From: Bartonella krasnovii
GTDB taxonomy: Bacteria; Pseudomonadota; Alphaproteobacteria; Rhizobiales; Rhizobiaceae
Direction: 5' to 3'
NCBI RefSeq assembly: GCF_003606345.3
Contig: NZ_CP031844.2
Coordinates: 1,843,001-1,907,000 of the forward strand
DNA: 64,000 nt
Shown here: in pieces, positions 1 through 9,491 of the stretch
Numbering within the stretch: the stretch's first letter is position 1
Layout: each line of letters starts with the position of its first letter
Position numbers and translations under genes: made by a program
The notes under the pieces: generated by a model
What the model was told of the DNA's origin: nothing
Database searches by the model: none
What the model saw: the letters and a program-made list of their open reading frames with translations, nothing else

Positions 1-2
1 TT

Positions 3-623
3 TTTGGTGTTCACCCCCAAATCGTTGATGCTGAAGGCAATGTTTTAGAAGGTGAAGCAGAAGGCAATCTTTGTATCAGCGATTCATGGCCTGGACAAAT
101 GCGCACGCTCTATAAGGATCACGAGCGCTTTATTCAAACGTATTTTTCTACCTATAAAGGAAAATATTTTACAGGCGATGGCTGTAGACGCGATAGCGAT
201 GGTTATTATTGGATTACAGGACGGGTTGATGACATTCTCAATGTCTCAGGGCACAGGTTAGGAACTGCGGAAATTGAATCCGCCCTTGTTTTGCACCCTG
301 CTGTATCAGAAGCCGCTATTGTTGGTTACCCACATCCTATTAAAGGACAAGGAATTTATAGTTTTGTCACTCTCATGGAAGGCAAAACATCCAGTGACCA
401 ATTGCGGAAAGAGCTTATTCAACATGTCAGAAAGGAAATAGGCTCCATTGCCATCTTGGATAAAGTTCAGTTTGCTCCGCAACTTCCCAAAACGCGATCA
501 GGAAAAATTATGAGACGTATTTTACGCAAAATTGCTGAAAATAATTTCGATAATTTAGGAGATACTTCAACCCTTGCCGAACCACAAGTTGTCGAAGATC
601 TGATTGCCAATCGACAAGATTAA
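3..623 (+). CDS. acs: Acetyl-coenzyme A synthetase, C-terminal part (cut by window edge)
   Basis: This is the last ~206 codons of an AMP-forming acetyl-CoA synthetase, which activates acetate to acetyl-CoA through acetyl-AMP in the cytoplasm. The frame is open from base 3, so the start lies left of the window. Visible landmarks are the adenylate-forming-family core ending in [21 protein letters not shown], the hinge before the C-terminal lid, and the terminal [17 protein letters not shown] motif, whose lysine is the catalytic, acetylation-regulated residue of this family. The tail after it (about 27 residues) is normal. Identification is secure from these motifs; only the missing N-terminus limits it. 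Confidence 0.95.
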   Translation, partial: FGVHPQIVDAEGNVLEGEAEGNLCISDSWPGQMRTLYKDHERFIQTYFSTYKGKYFTGDGCRRDSDGYYWITGRVDDILNVSGHRLGTAEIESALVLHPAVSEAAIVGYPHPIKGQGIYSFVTLMEGKTSSDQLRKELIQHVRKEIGSIAILDKVQFAPQLPKTRSGKIMRRILRKIAENNFDNLGDTSTLAEPQVVEDLIANRQD

Positions 624-1077
624 GGAAAGGCGACAAAATACAACATACGGTGTTTTTTGTTTTTTGCGCAAATATCTCGGCATTGTTATGAAAACCACTG
701 ATGAAAAGAAAAAATTCCAAATGGGAATATGCATTTGAATAAAAAAATGAGATAAAAAGAACAACTGAGCTTTTTAAATTGCCTTTTTAATGGCTTCATA
801 CCCACTCAATGCAAAAAAGTCTCTGGAGAAGAAGGAAAGATAGTTCTGATGTTTATACTAGAATCACTTTGAATTTCCTGCTAAAATCATAAATAAAGAG
901 AGAAAGAGCAAGTATAAATAATAATATTTTTGAGCAAGAATATTTATCGATAACAAAAGCGCAGAAAAAACCATGAAATTTAAAATGAACAAGCTTACAG
1001 CAAAAGCCTAAGGCAATGAAAAGGAAAAAATTTTTAGAATAAATGCTACAAGATAAAATCAGGAGTAAGAACAAAAA
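624..1077. other. Intergenic region between acs and ftsE
   Basis: No gene is supported in these 454 bases. A short AACA/TGTT hairpin followed by T-runs near 640-665 could end the acs transcript but is weak. An AGGAG ribosome-binding site at 1061-1065 precedes the GTG start of ftsE. Short open frames on the minus strand here have no recognisable content. Confidence 0.5.
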
Positions 1078-1737
1078 GTGATTCATTTTGAAAATGTTGG
1101 TCTGCGCTATGGAATGGGCCCAGAGGTCCTTCGCGATATCAGCTTTCATATTCCTGCTGGCTCATTTCAATTTCTCACGGGGGCCTCTGGGGCGGGTAAA
1201 ACATCATTGATGCGTTTGATGTTTTTGGCACTCAAACCAACGCGTGGTCATATTGATTTATTTGGAACAGACACAGCTTTACTCAAACGACAAGAGCTCC
1301 CAGCTCTGCGACAACGTATTGGTGTGGTTTTTCAAGATTTTCGTCTCCTTGACCATATGACCACTTATGAAAATGTCTCTTTGCCCTTACGCATTAAAGG
1401 GCAAGAAGAAGCAACCTACCGCAGTGAAGTAGAAGATCTTCTCTGTTGGGTAGGTCTTGGGGATCATATTCATGTTTTACCACCGGTTCTTTCCGGTGGG
1501 GAAAAACAAAGAGTCGCCATTGCGCGCGCGCTTATTGATCAACCTGAAATTCTTCTTGCGGATGAACCAACAGGAAATGTCGATCCGCCCTTAGCAAAAC
1601 GTCTGCTACGTTTGTTTATTGAATTAAACCGTTTTGGAACGGCTGTCATCATTGCCACCCATGATATCGCCTTAATGGAACAAGTTGCAGCACGACGTAT
1701 GCTTCTCCATAATGGACGGATGACGATTCATGAATAA
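1078..1737 (+). CDS. ftsE: Cell division ATP-binding protein FtsE
   Basis: FtsE is the ATPase of the FtsEX complex, which at the division septum controls periplasmic peptidoglycan hydrolases in step with divisome assembly. The 219-residue protein has a Walker A motif (GASGAGKTS, about residues 36-44), a Q-loop (VVFQDFRLL), the ABC signature LSGGEKQR and Walker B ILLADEPTG, then the switch histidine in IATHD. Length and motifs fit the family. The start is GTG at 1078, supported by AGGAG 12 bases upstream. The stop overlaps the start of ftsX by 8 bases, so the two are translationally coupled. Confidence 0.95.
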   Translation: MIHFENVGLRYGMGPEVLRDISFHIPAGSFQFLTGASGAGKTSLMRLMFLALKPTRGHIDLFGTDTALLKRQELPALRQRIGVVFQDFRLLDHMTTYENVSLPLRIKGQEEATYRSEVEDLLCWVGLGDHIHVLPPVLSGGEKQRVAIARALIDQPEILLADEPTGNVDPPLAKRLLRLFIELNRFGTAVIIATHDIALMEQVAARRMLLHNGRMTIHE

Positions 1738-2683
1738 ATTGTTTTCTATTTTTACCGGCAATAAAAAAAACACAACGGCGATTATTCCCAGTAGCAACAT
1801 TTCTGGGCAAGCGCTGGTTGCCGTGATTGCTATTATGACATTTCTCTCAAGCCTCACCTTAATTGGTGTTGATTTAATCCAGCGCTCTGCCAAAAATTGG
1901 AGCAATCAAATTAGCTATGAAGCCACAATACAAATACGCCCCATTGACAATGTTGATATCAACAAAGCACTTCATGATGCAGTAACATTGGTTAAAACCT
2001 TTTCTGGTGTACAAGATGCAAAAATTGTTGACCAAAACGCCACTGAAAAGTTACTCGAACCATGGCTTGGAACAGGTTTTAATTTGAACGAATTGCCCCT
2101 TCCCCGCCTTATCATTGTCACCTTAAAAGAAGATGAAACAATCAATTTTGCCGCTATTAATCATGCCATTAAAACTCAAATTCCAGGCGGTCAATTTGAT
2201 GATCACCGTGTTTGGGTCCATCGTTTTGCAACCATGGCATACACCACTGTTTTCATTGGTTTTTTAATTTTAGCATTGGTTTTAGGCTCTCTTATCCTCA
2301 CCATCATTTTTGCCACGCGCAATGCATTGGCAGAAAATGCCCATATTATTAATGTTTTATATTTCCTTGGTACTGAAACTCTTTTCATTGCGCGTCAATT
2401 TGACTGGCATTTTTTTAAAACTGCACTGCGCGGTGCTTTATATGGTGGTCTTACAAGTATATTTCTGTTTTCGTCCTTTTGTCTTTGGACAAATTATAAC
2501 TTAGGAAGAGCAGAAGCCAGCCAAGTAACCGCTTTATTTGGACATATTTCCATAAATTCCATTCCTTATGGAAAAATTATTCTTCTTATTATTTTTGTTT
2601 CTTTTCTCACCACTTTGACAAACCGCATGACTATTTTAGCGCAGCTGAAAAAAATTGATCAATGTGAAAACGGTTTATTTTAA
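1730..2683 (+). CDS. ftsX: Cell division protein FtsX (permease-like)
   Basis: FtsX is the inner-membrane partner of FtsE. The 317-residue protein has the expected plan: a short cytoplasmic N-terminus, a first membrane segment near residues 23-45 (ALVAVIAIMTFLSSLTLIGV), a periplasmic domain of about 120 residues that would contact hydrolase activators, then three more membrane segments toward the C-terminus (about 168-195, 230-255 and 280-300). Its start overlaps the ftsE stop. Sequence conservation of this family is low, so the call rests largely on topology plus position behind ftsE, which together are convincing. Confidence 0.92.
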   Translation: MNKLFSIFTGNKKNTTAIIPSSNISGQALVAVIAIMTFLSSLTLIGVDLIQRSAKNWSNQISYEATIQIRPIDNVDINKALHDAVTLVKTFSGVQDAKIVDQNATEKLLEPWLGTGFNLNELPLPRLIIVTLKEDETINFAAINHAIKTQIPGGQFDDHRVWVHRFATMAYTTVFIGFLILALVLGSLILTIIFATRNALAENAHIINVLYFLGTETLFIARQFDWHFFKTALRGALYGGLTSIFLFSSFCLWTNYNLGRAEASQVTALFGHISINSIPYGKIILLIIFVSFLTTLTNRMTILAQLKKIDQCENGLF

Positions 2684-2687
2684 TTTT

Positions 2688-3350
2688 ATGACTCACAACA
2701 GCTCCAACTCATTGACTCAAAACAATTTAGAACGTCCTATTTCAAAACAGCCCCACCATAGCTGGTCTCTCCGCTACTTATTTCGCTATTTTCCACCCAC
2801 AACTCTTATTCTTGCGGTCATTATTTTCATTTTTTGGGGTGGTTTTATTATTTTTTCTGAAAAAACTGAACAGCTTTTTCCCCCAACGCCTCTTCCCAAA
2901 GCCGATGCCATCATCGTGCTTACAGGCGGAGAACACCGAATAGAAACAGGACTTCATCTCTTACAAAAAGGGCTTGGTTCACGACTTCTCATCAGTGGTG
3001 TAAACACCTCAACCAATCTAAAGGGTTTTATGCATAATATGCATATTAGCCCACAGCTTATCTCCTGTTGTATTGATATTGGGCATCAAGCAATTAACAC
3101 CAGAGGAAACGCCGAAGAAAGTGCCGCTTGGATTAAAAAGCACCACTATAAAACCCTTTATATCGTCACCCATGATTACCACATATGGCGCTCAATGCGT
3201 GAACTTAAATATCTCATGCCCGATATCCATTTCATTGCTTATCCTGTAAAGAGCAAAGCTGAAAATACAATACAACAGATCAAGCAAGCCCGCATTCTTA
3301 TCGTCCAATATATTAAAACGCTCCAAGTCTATATCAGAACCGCCTTCTGA
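2688..3350 (+). CDS. YdcF/DUF218-family membrane protein
   Basis: The predicted protein (about 220 residues) has one membrane segment near the N-terminus (PTTLILAVIIFIFWGGFIIF) followed by a DUF218 domain. That domain shows the family signatures: KADAIIVLTGGEHRIETGLHLL, the LLISG strand, NTRGNAEESAAW and the YIVTHDYHIWRS histidine motif. Members such as ElyC/SanA/YdcF have roles in envelope integrity, but the exact reaction is unknown. A longer frame opens at a TTG at 2655 inside ftsX; I prefer ATG 2688, just after the ftsX stop at 2683. In related genomes this gene follows ftsEX, consistent with an envelope role. Family assignment is good; function is not known. Confidence 0.85.
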   Translation: MTHNSSNSLTQNNLERPISKQPHHSWSLRYLFRYFPPTTLILAVIIFIFWGGFIIFSEKTEQLFPPTPLPKADAIIVLTGGEHRIETGLHLLQKGLGSRLLISGVNTSTNLKGFMHNMHISPQLISCCIDIGHQAINTRGNAEESAAWIKKHHYKTLYIVTHDYHIWRSMRELKYLMPDIHFIAYPVKSKAENTIQQIKQARILIVQYIKTLQVYIRTAF

Positions 3351-3504
3351 TTTCCCTCTGATCCTTTATCCTGGAACCCTTAAACCTTACCACCTTCTAA
3401 CCACTTCCTAGTGTCTTCTCCATACCCTTTCACACGGGATTCCTTCATAAAGGTTTGACAAACAAATCCTCATGCCAAGCAAACGCCCCAATACACTTAT
3501 GCAT

Positions 3505-3740
3505 TCATTACAACACATTGATTTATAATAATCATTTACCATAATTTATTTTAAATAAGAGTTTTAAATACCGTAAGATTCTCGCACTTGAAATTTATTC
3601 TCTGTTGAATCAATCAAAACTGTTTTGTTACACATCACAAGAAAAGAGAACCTGCATGGCATAAAACTGTCCCAAAACAGCATGCCTCTTATGAAAAATC
3701 TCAAGTGCCAAAGGCTTATCGCAAAATTGGGGACAGTGGA
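3505..3740 (+). repeat. Degenerate dispersed repeat, copy 1
   Basis: This stretch resembles three other intergenic places in the window (about 12758-13025, 22128-22480 and 48930-49420). Shared landmarks in order are a cattgatttataataat block, a regular A/T stretch ending in gattct-c-cactt, ttgaatcaatcaaaact (3606-3622), a short block ending in a tggataaaa-like motif, and a ctcaagagcttgtcgcaa-like segment. Copies are diverged (many substitutions and small gaps) and contain no intact frame. They may be remnants of one ancestral mobile or phage element; that is inference. Confidence 0.55.
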
Positions 3741-3797
3741 TAATGGTGTCGGCTTGGATTACGCTCCCTTAAAGAAGAGTGTTTTACCACTGTCCCC
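3729..3797. other. Perfect 11-bp inverted repeat with 47-base spacer, next to the end of the split R-M gene
   Basis: GGGGACAGTGG at 3729-3739 is matched exactly by CCACTGTCCCC at 3787-3797. On the minus strand this lies 15 bases past the stop of the restriction-modification gene, and the distal arm is followed by aatttt, so it could act as a large transcription-terminating stem. The long spacer makes a simple intrinsic terminator doubtful. It could equally be the edge of an old insertion. Confidence 0.4.
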
Positions 3798-3811
3798 TAA
3801 AGACTCTCATT

Positions 3812-6800
3812 TTACCGCACAATGGACAACTGAACCTTTTCAGTTTCTCGCACTTCCAATTTTGGAAGATTACGCACAATTTTCATGGTTTCTAAACTGA
3901 CCGTAATAACCCGTTGAAACAATTCCAAAGGATAGGCTGGATTACCCACCGTCTCAACAGCATAACGATTAGCATCATTCACAATCCCACTCGCTTTATC
4001 CGTTTTGACAATCTGCCGCTCCATCACCCATTCAAGAGCAGGTTTACCACTCACCACATATTCATATGCTTCAAGAGGAATATTTTGCATGGTAATATTG
4101 CTATTATAAACCACGGTGCTTTTATCAATAGCACCGCGCTTACCCGCAAATTTCATCGCTTGAACACGATAAAAACTCTCCGCGTCAGAAATCACCCAAG
4201 TTTTTGGATCCCCTTGTTTATAGGTCACCGGATAGGGCTCAACCTCTTCGTAATTCATATGCAAATCACCAAGCTTTCGACCCGCTGTCACAAAAGCCCA
4301 AAAGTCTTCTACTTTTTTAACCGTTGGAATCCGTGGCAATTCTTTAGACAGATTATGCGCATAACGCTTGCGATAATCCTCAGAATGCAAAATCCCATAA
4401 ACATAATAAAACAAATCATCTTTTGTAATCATTTCACCAGGATAGGCTTCTTTAAAATATGCCAACCCTTCATCGGTGAGTGCATCACGCCGCTTCCAAC
4501 CAGCTTTTTTACCTTCCTCTGCAAGATTGGAAAACAAATGAGATTGGTTATCTTCTTTCTCTTTTGACATCACAGTATTTTTGTAAAAATACCGCGGAAA
4601 ACATTGTCCATTATCTATTGCATAGTAATCCGGTAAACTTTTAGTCATCAAGACAGAAAAACCGCTTCTTGCTCCTACAGAAGAAATTTGTATGACTCTA
4701 TTTTTAAAAACTTCTTCTATCGGAAACATATATGGTATTTGACAGACTGCCTCATTGAAAATGCGATTATAATAAAGCCATTGTCGCGTAAAGGGACGAT
4801 ACAAGCTTTGAGTAAGACATGTATCTTCAAACTCAAAAAAATTTCCCCTAACTAACTGTTGTTTAATTTTAAGGCTCCAACTAATTTTTTTTGCATCCGT
4901 GTTAACAAAATCGTCTACAGCACCTATACGTATTTTTCGATCAAAATGCTCATAAGTATTATTAAAACGCTCTACTTCACCGTCATAAAAAGCAATCATA
5001 TTGCTCATATTGTTTGCTAAAGCTTTACGACTTGAATTATATGCCCAAGCATCACGATTAGTTTTAAGTCCACAAGAAAAGTTTTCAAAGAGCTTTTTAA
5101 CAGAACCCTTCTTCTTACCTAAGGCTAGAAATTTTTCAAAATCACTGTTGCGCTGATCCAACCAATCGCCATACTCATCTGGCGAAATCATTTGCCAGCC
5201 TTGTTCGCACTTTATACCGCTAACACTGCCCAATCTCTGAATTTCATGCAGTTTCTCTTTTGTCGTGAGGTTATTGCCAATATCATGATAATAAATTTTA
5301 CAAGGTCCTGTGGCATTGGGATTTTTGATAAACAGCGTCACCGCAATTCCTGTCATGCTTCCACTACCGAAAACATTTTGCCCTTCTTGAGCACGCCCTT
5401 TACTCAACATATTCTTGCGAATATCACCCCGCAAATTGAGAACATAAATGTTTGAGAATTCTTTGGCTAAAGACTTTCGTAAACCATCCATTGTTGGTTT
5501 TTCTATAAAACTCGAACCAGAAACAAAGCCAATAATACCGCAGTCTTTTATACGATCACTCGCCCAGCGAATAGCACGAATGTAACTATCATAAAGCGCT
5601 TGCATAAGACTCGCACTAGATTGAGCAGCATAAGTTTCACGGATACAAAAGTCCAATTTAGGATAGCCAATATTTTTCGCATTGTCATTTGCACTTTTTT
5701 GTCCAGAAGAATAAGGAGGGTTGCCCACGATAACACGAATATCCAGCTCCTTCTGGCGTGACCTGCGGGTGCTATTATCCTCTAGCAAATGACTGACCAG
5801 ATCTTTATCTTGCTCATAAAGTTGGAATGTATCGGTCAGACAAATTCCTTCAAAGGGAACATAATCCCCCCCCATCAACCCATGATAAGTCGTCTCAATA
5901 TTAATGGCTGTGATATAATAAGCCAGTAAAACAATCTCATTGGCATGAATTTCATGACAAAATTTGTGTTTCATTTCTTCTGGTTTGATCAAGCCTGATT
6001 GCAAAAGCCGTGTGATAAAAGTCCCCGTTCCGGTAAAGGGATCCATGATGTGCACCCCCGAAGAACCAAGCGTTTGGCCAAATTCTTGTTTTAACACATC
6101 ATTGACAGAATGAAGGATAAAATCCACCACTTCAACGGGCGTATAAACAATGCCGAGTTTTTCGACCGTTCGTGGAAAAGCATAACGAAAAAATTTATCG
6201 TAAAGCTCTACAATTAACCTCTGCTTTGCTTGTGGATCGGTAATACCACTGGCGCGTAATTTTACACTGGCATAAAATTTCTCAAGATCTTTGGATTCCT
6301 TATCAAGATTGGCTTCATCAAGCACATCAAGCATCTGTTGCATAGCACGCGAGACAGGATTTTCACGCGTAAACTGATAGCCTTCAAACAACACCTGAAA
6401 AACAGGACGCGTAATGATATGTTGTGCCAACATCTCAATCGCATCAGCCTCTGTAATCGTATTGTTTAAATCATCACGCAGTTCTGCTAAAAACTGGTTA
6501 AAGGCTTGACGTGCCCTCGTGTCTGGTTCTGCCAGAATACCTGTTAAGCGCGTGATATGGTTTTTGGCAATCTCCGCAATATTGCTCGCCCAGTCCTCCC
6601 AATAATCACGCGTCCCACATTTTTTGACGATCTTCGCCATAATGGCACGCGAAAGCTCATCCACAGAGAAGGAAAGTTGCCCTTTGTTCTCATCTATAAA
6701 AAGCAAATCACGCTCAGGACTTCCAATGCCCGATCGTGCCGGTTGTGAGCGGACCGGAAGATTGTCGATAACAGCCGTCACAGCTTGTAACTCAGTACTC

Positions 6801-7174
6801 TGTGTCACCCCAATAATCTCAATCACATTGCTGATATCTTGCCCCAAGGATGCCTTATTAATCGTCGCATCAAAACGATCATCATGGGCGCGCAAAGCAT
6901 TTAAAATTTGCCAAACAACCCGATATTTATCATTGTTGTTTAAAGCCTGTTCCACTGGAATATCAAAAGGAACACCAATAGGCAAAATGACATACCCCAT
7001 CTTTTTGCCTTCACTGCGACGCATCACCCGCCCAACCGCTTGCACAACATCAATCTGACTCTTGCGTGGATTTAAAAACATAATCGCATCAAGAGCTGGA
7101 ACATCCACCCCCTCCGACAAACAACGAGCATTGGTCAAAATACGACAAACCTCATCACCGCTCTCTTCTTTCAA
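3812..7174 (-). CDS. Type ISP-like restriction-modification enzyme, C-terminal part of a split gene (helicase end, methyltransferase, target recognition)
   Basis: The protein begins inside a superfamily 2 helicase: helicase motif V region (SEGVDVPALDAI) and motif VI (QAVGRVMRR). After it come a helical coupler, then an N6-adenine methyltransferase domain with motif I DPFTGTGTF (about residue 380) and motif IV NPPY (about residue 488), then a long C-terminal target-recognition part. It lacks the nuclease and helicase motifs I-III. The frame is open 36 codons further upstream, to an in-frame TAA at 7283-7285, and those codons still read as helicase (for example EHVDGTFNAKDRG), with no good start; the listed start is TTG. 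The missing N-terminal half lies at 20469-21998 on the plus strand. Known family: single-chain type ISP enzymes such as LlaBIII. The remaining 1120 codons are undisturbed, so the break is probably recent. Restriction cannot work from this half alone; methylation is uncertain. Confidence 0.85.
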   Translation of the reverse strand: MKEESGDEVCRILTNARCLSEGVDVPALDAIMFLNPRKSQIDVVQAVGRVMRRSEGKKMGYVILPIGVPFDIPVEQALNNNDKYRVVWQILNALRAHDDRFDATINKASLGQDISNVIEIIGVTQSTELQAVTAVIDNLPVRSQPARSGIGSPERDLLFIDENKGQLSFSVDELSRAIMAKIVKKCGTRDYWEDWASNIAEIAKNHITRLTGILAEPDTRARQAFNQFLAELRDDLNNTITEADAIEMLAQHIITRPVFQVLFEGYQFTRENPVSRAMQQMLDVLDEANLDKESKDLEKFYASVKLRASGITDPQAKQRLIVELYDKFFRYAFPRTVEKLGIVYTPVEVVDFILHSVNDVLKQEFGQTLGSSGVHIMDPFTGTGTFITRLLQSGLIKPEEMKHKFCHEIHANEIVLLAYYITAINIETTYHGLMGGDYVPFEGICLTDTFQLYEQDKDLVSHLLEDNSTRRSRQKELDIRVIVGNPPYSSGQKSANDNAKNIGYPKLDFCIRETYAAQSSASLMQALYDSYIRAIRWASDRIKDCGIIGFVSGSSFIEKPTMDGLRKSLAKEFSNIYVLNLRGDIRKNMLSKGRAQEGQNVFGSGSMTGIAVTLFIKNPNATGPCKIYYHDIGNNLTTKEKLHEIQRLGSVSGIKCEQGWQMISPDEYGDWLDQRNSDFEKFLALGKKKGSVKKLFENFSCGLKTNRDAWAYNSSRKALANNMSNMIAFYDGEVERFNNTYEHFDRKIRIGAVDDFVNTDAKKISWSLKIKQQLVRGNFFEFEDTCLTQSLYRPFTRQWLYYNRIFNEAVCQIPYMFPIEEVFKNRVIQISSVGARSGFSVLMTKSLPDYYAIDNGQCFPRYFYKNTVMSKEKEDNQSHLFSNLAEEGKKAGWKRRDALTDEGLAYFKEAYPGEMITKDDLFYYVYGILHSEDYRKRYAHNLSKELPRIPTVKKVEDFWAFVTAGRKLGDLHMNYEEVEPYPVTYKQGDPKTWVISDAESFYRVQAMKFAGKRGAIDKSTVVYNSNITMQNIPLEAYEYVVSGKPALEWVMERQIVKTDKASGIVNDANRYAVETVGNPAYPLELFQRVITVSLETMKIVRNLPKLEVRETEKVQLSIVR

Positions 7175-7436
7175 CCAATCAAGCAGTGCACCACGATCCT
7201 TGGCATTAAAAGTACCATCAACATGTTCAACTTCACATTGGAGAAATGGCTCAGTTTCCGCACTCCCTTGAAGACTTGTTTTTTACTCTATGGCTAAATG
7301 AAATACGAGAAGGAAAAATTAAGGGAAACGTACGTGGCAAGAATCTGGGCTGTTTATGGACCGAATTGAATAGAAGTCTTTGCTTTTTGTGAGGGAGGAA
7401 AGAAGCCAAAGGTTGTAAAAAGAAAAAGGGTATGAA

Positions 7437-8714
7437 TTAAAGCGGAAAACCGTTTAGGAGACGGGGCGCATTTGGGGTAAGGCCAGCAGCTTCTTGAATG
7501 AAATATTTTTTTATTTTGGGCGCTTGATTGATAATTCCAAGACCGGTATCGCGAAGCATCCGTAAGAGAAGGTTATCGTTCGAAAAAAGTTTATTAAGCC
7601 AATCATTGCTTAAAGCCATACGGACAATTTCAAAACGTCTCCAGCTTTGATAGCGCTCTAAAGCGATGAGGGAGCCAATGTCAAGACCTAATCGTGCTGT
7701 TTCAATAATCACTTCAGCAAGAGCAGCGCTATCACGTAATCCTAAATTGAGTCCTTGTCCTGCGATGGGGTGGATGGTATGGGCAGCATCGCCAACGAGC
7801 GCAAAACGGGGCTTAATACATTGACGTGTTAAAGAAAGTTTTAAGGGGAAAGCTTGACGTTCGCCATTCCAAGAGAGTTTTCCTAATCGATGACCAATAC
7901 GTCTTTCGAGCTCTGTTTCAAAAATAAGTGCATCAGCTTTGAGGTAATATTGTGCGGTTTTATGATCTTCATTCCATACAATGGCGGATCGGTTGCCTTT
8001 TAGAGGGAGAAGAGCGAAAGGGCCGGCCGGTAAAAAATGTTGAATTGCTTGACCATTATGTGGTTTTTCATGTTCAACTGTGCAGATGATTGCTGTTTGT
8101 TTATAGGGGTGAGCAAAGTTTTTAAGACCTGCTTTTTGGCGTAATGTCGAGTGGGCACCATTGGCTGCAATAAGCAATTTTGTTTGCCAAGCCTCTTCAT
8201 TATCTAAAGTGACAGTTGTGTGTTGGTTATCTTGATGAAAATCAACGACACGTGTGTTTGTGATAACAGGAATATTGAGATCTTTGACACGTTTTTTTAA
8301 AGTATTGATCAGTTCTCGATGCTCTACCATCGTTGCAAAGGGTTCACCAGGGGTAATATCGCCTTCAAAGGTTAAAAGAGTGGGTTTAACCGGATCATTT
8401 GTGCTTGTATCTGTGATGATCATTGAGTGAATGGGTTGTGCATAGGGTTTGATAGAGTCCCAACATTGTAGTTGTTTTAACATGCGAACAGAAGCAGCAG
8501 CAAGGGCAATGGTTCGTATGTTAGAAGCAGGAATATCTCCTTGTGGAGCAGCATCAACGATTTTTATTTTCAGATCAGGAGCCGTTTGCTTGAGTGCTAT
8601 TGCCAGTGTTGAACCGACAACCGCTCCCCCAGCAATGAGAAGATCACATTGTTTGATTTTATGAGATTTTATTTTCTTATGGGGTTTTATATCTTTATGG
8701 CGATTAGAATACAC
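7437..8714 (-). CDS. ubiH: FAD-dependent UbiH/UbiF/COQ6-family hydroxylase (ubiquinone biosynthesis)
   Basis: A flavoprotein monooxygenase of 425 residues that would hydroxylate the ring of a ubiquinone precursor at the inner membrane. It has the N-terminal dinucleotide-binding fold (LLIAGGAVVGSTLAIAL, about residues 25-41), and the second FAD motif GDAAHTIHPIAGQGLNLGLRD (about 312-332) typical of the UbiH/COQ6 family. The start is GTG at 8714; the first ~22 residues are lysine-rich and not conserved in character, so translation might begin slightly later. Which ring position it hydroxylates cannot be told from sequence alone. It stands divergent to ftsK, an arrangement common in Rhizobiales. 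Confidence 0.88.
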   Translation of the reverse strand: MYSNRHKDIKPHKKIKSHKIKQCDLLIAGGAVVGSTLAIALKQTAPDLKIKIVDAAPQGDIPASNIRTIALAAASVRMLKQLQCWDSIKPYAQPIHSMIITDTSTNDPVKPTLLTFEGDITPGEPFATMVEHRELINTLKKRVKDLNIPVITNTRVVDFHQDNQHTTVTLDNEEAWQTKLLIAANGAHSTLRQKAGLKNFAHPYKQTAIICTVEHEKPHNGQAIQHFLPAGPFALLPLKGNRSAIVWNEDHKTAQYYLKADALIFETELERRIGHRLGKLSWNGERQAFPLKLSLTRQCIKPRFALVGDAAHTIHPIAGQGLNLGLRDSAALAEVIIETARLGLDIGSLIALERYQSWRRFEIVRMALSNDWLNKLFSNDNLLLRMLRDTGLGIINQAPKIKKYFIQEAAGLTPNAPRLLNGFPL

Positions 8715-9491
8715 AATGCTTTTTCCATTATTTACGGGGCTTCTTCTATTGCTTAAAGCTTGCTTGCTGTTAAAAAGAATATTTTTCTTTTAACTTATCT
8801 ACACTATTTTGATTTTTACTTTTTCCCCTATTTTACAAAGAAGAGACTTCTCTTTGAAAGAAGTATCTTTTTGGTGTCAACCTGATGATAAATCAGTGTT
8901 TTAGAGTGCTTTTGTTTTACTTGTGTGACTCACTTTACAGATTTACCGGATCAGTTTTTTTAATGTTTTCTCCAATTCCTTTTACACTTGATTGATAGAA
9001 AAGAAAACTAAAATTAGATAAAGATGAGAATGTATTTTTAAATTTGTATGAATGTCCTTTAAGAGGCTTGTTCTAAAAGGGTACATTGAGGATGATAGAT
9101 AAAAATAGTGTTCATTTGTGATGGTTAAAACGGTATTAATGTTTTACTGTTAGCATGGTGTAACATAACCTTCTGTTGAAGAGGGTGGTAGAGATTGTTG
9201 TAAGCTCTATAACCCATGTAAAACTTTATACATGAGGTATTTTTGTTGTTTGTTTGATAATATTTTAGGATAGAACTGTTTTTATGCTTTATGTAAGGAT
9301 TGGCCTTTCAGATGGTGGTTTATGAATGACATGAAGTGGGAAAAAGGCAGAATGCACGAGATTAAGAAGTTAGATTGTTGACAGATGATCGTTTACAGAT
9401 CAGCGCTGCTGAGTGTAAGCTTCGTCCTTTTTTAGAGAAGGGGGAAGTTATAACGCTTTAAATATGACAGTTTTATATTTGGAATTGATGG
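8715..9491. other. Divergent intergenic region between ubiH and ftsK
   Basis: These 777 bases hold no frame I can support and no tRNA-like cloverleaf that I can see. The region must contain the promoters of ubiH (minus) and ftsK (plus). It is AT-rich, with several T-runs on both strands. No clear operator or hairpin stands out. Confidence 0.5.

Noticed and set aside
3625..3900. 91-codon plus-strand frame
   Set aside because: It runs through repeat copy 1, the inverted repeat and the antisense end of the R-M gene; no domain and no ribosome site.
3914..4567. 217-codon plus-strand frame
   Set aside because: It lies antisense to the recognition domain of the restriction-modification gene, has no motif, and is a shadow of the real frame.
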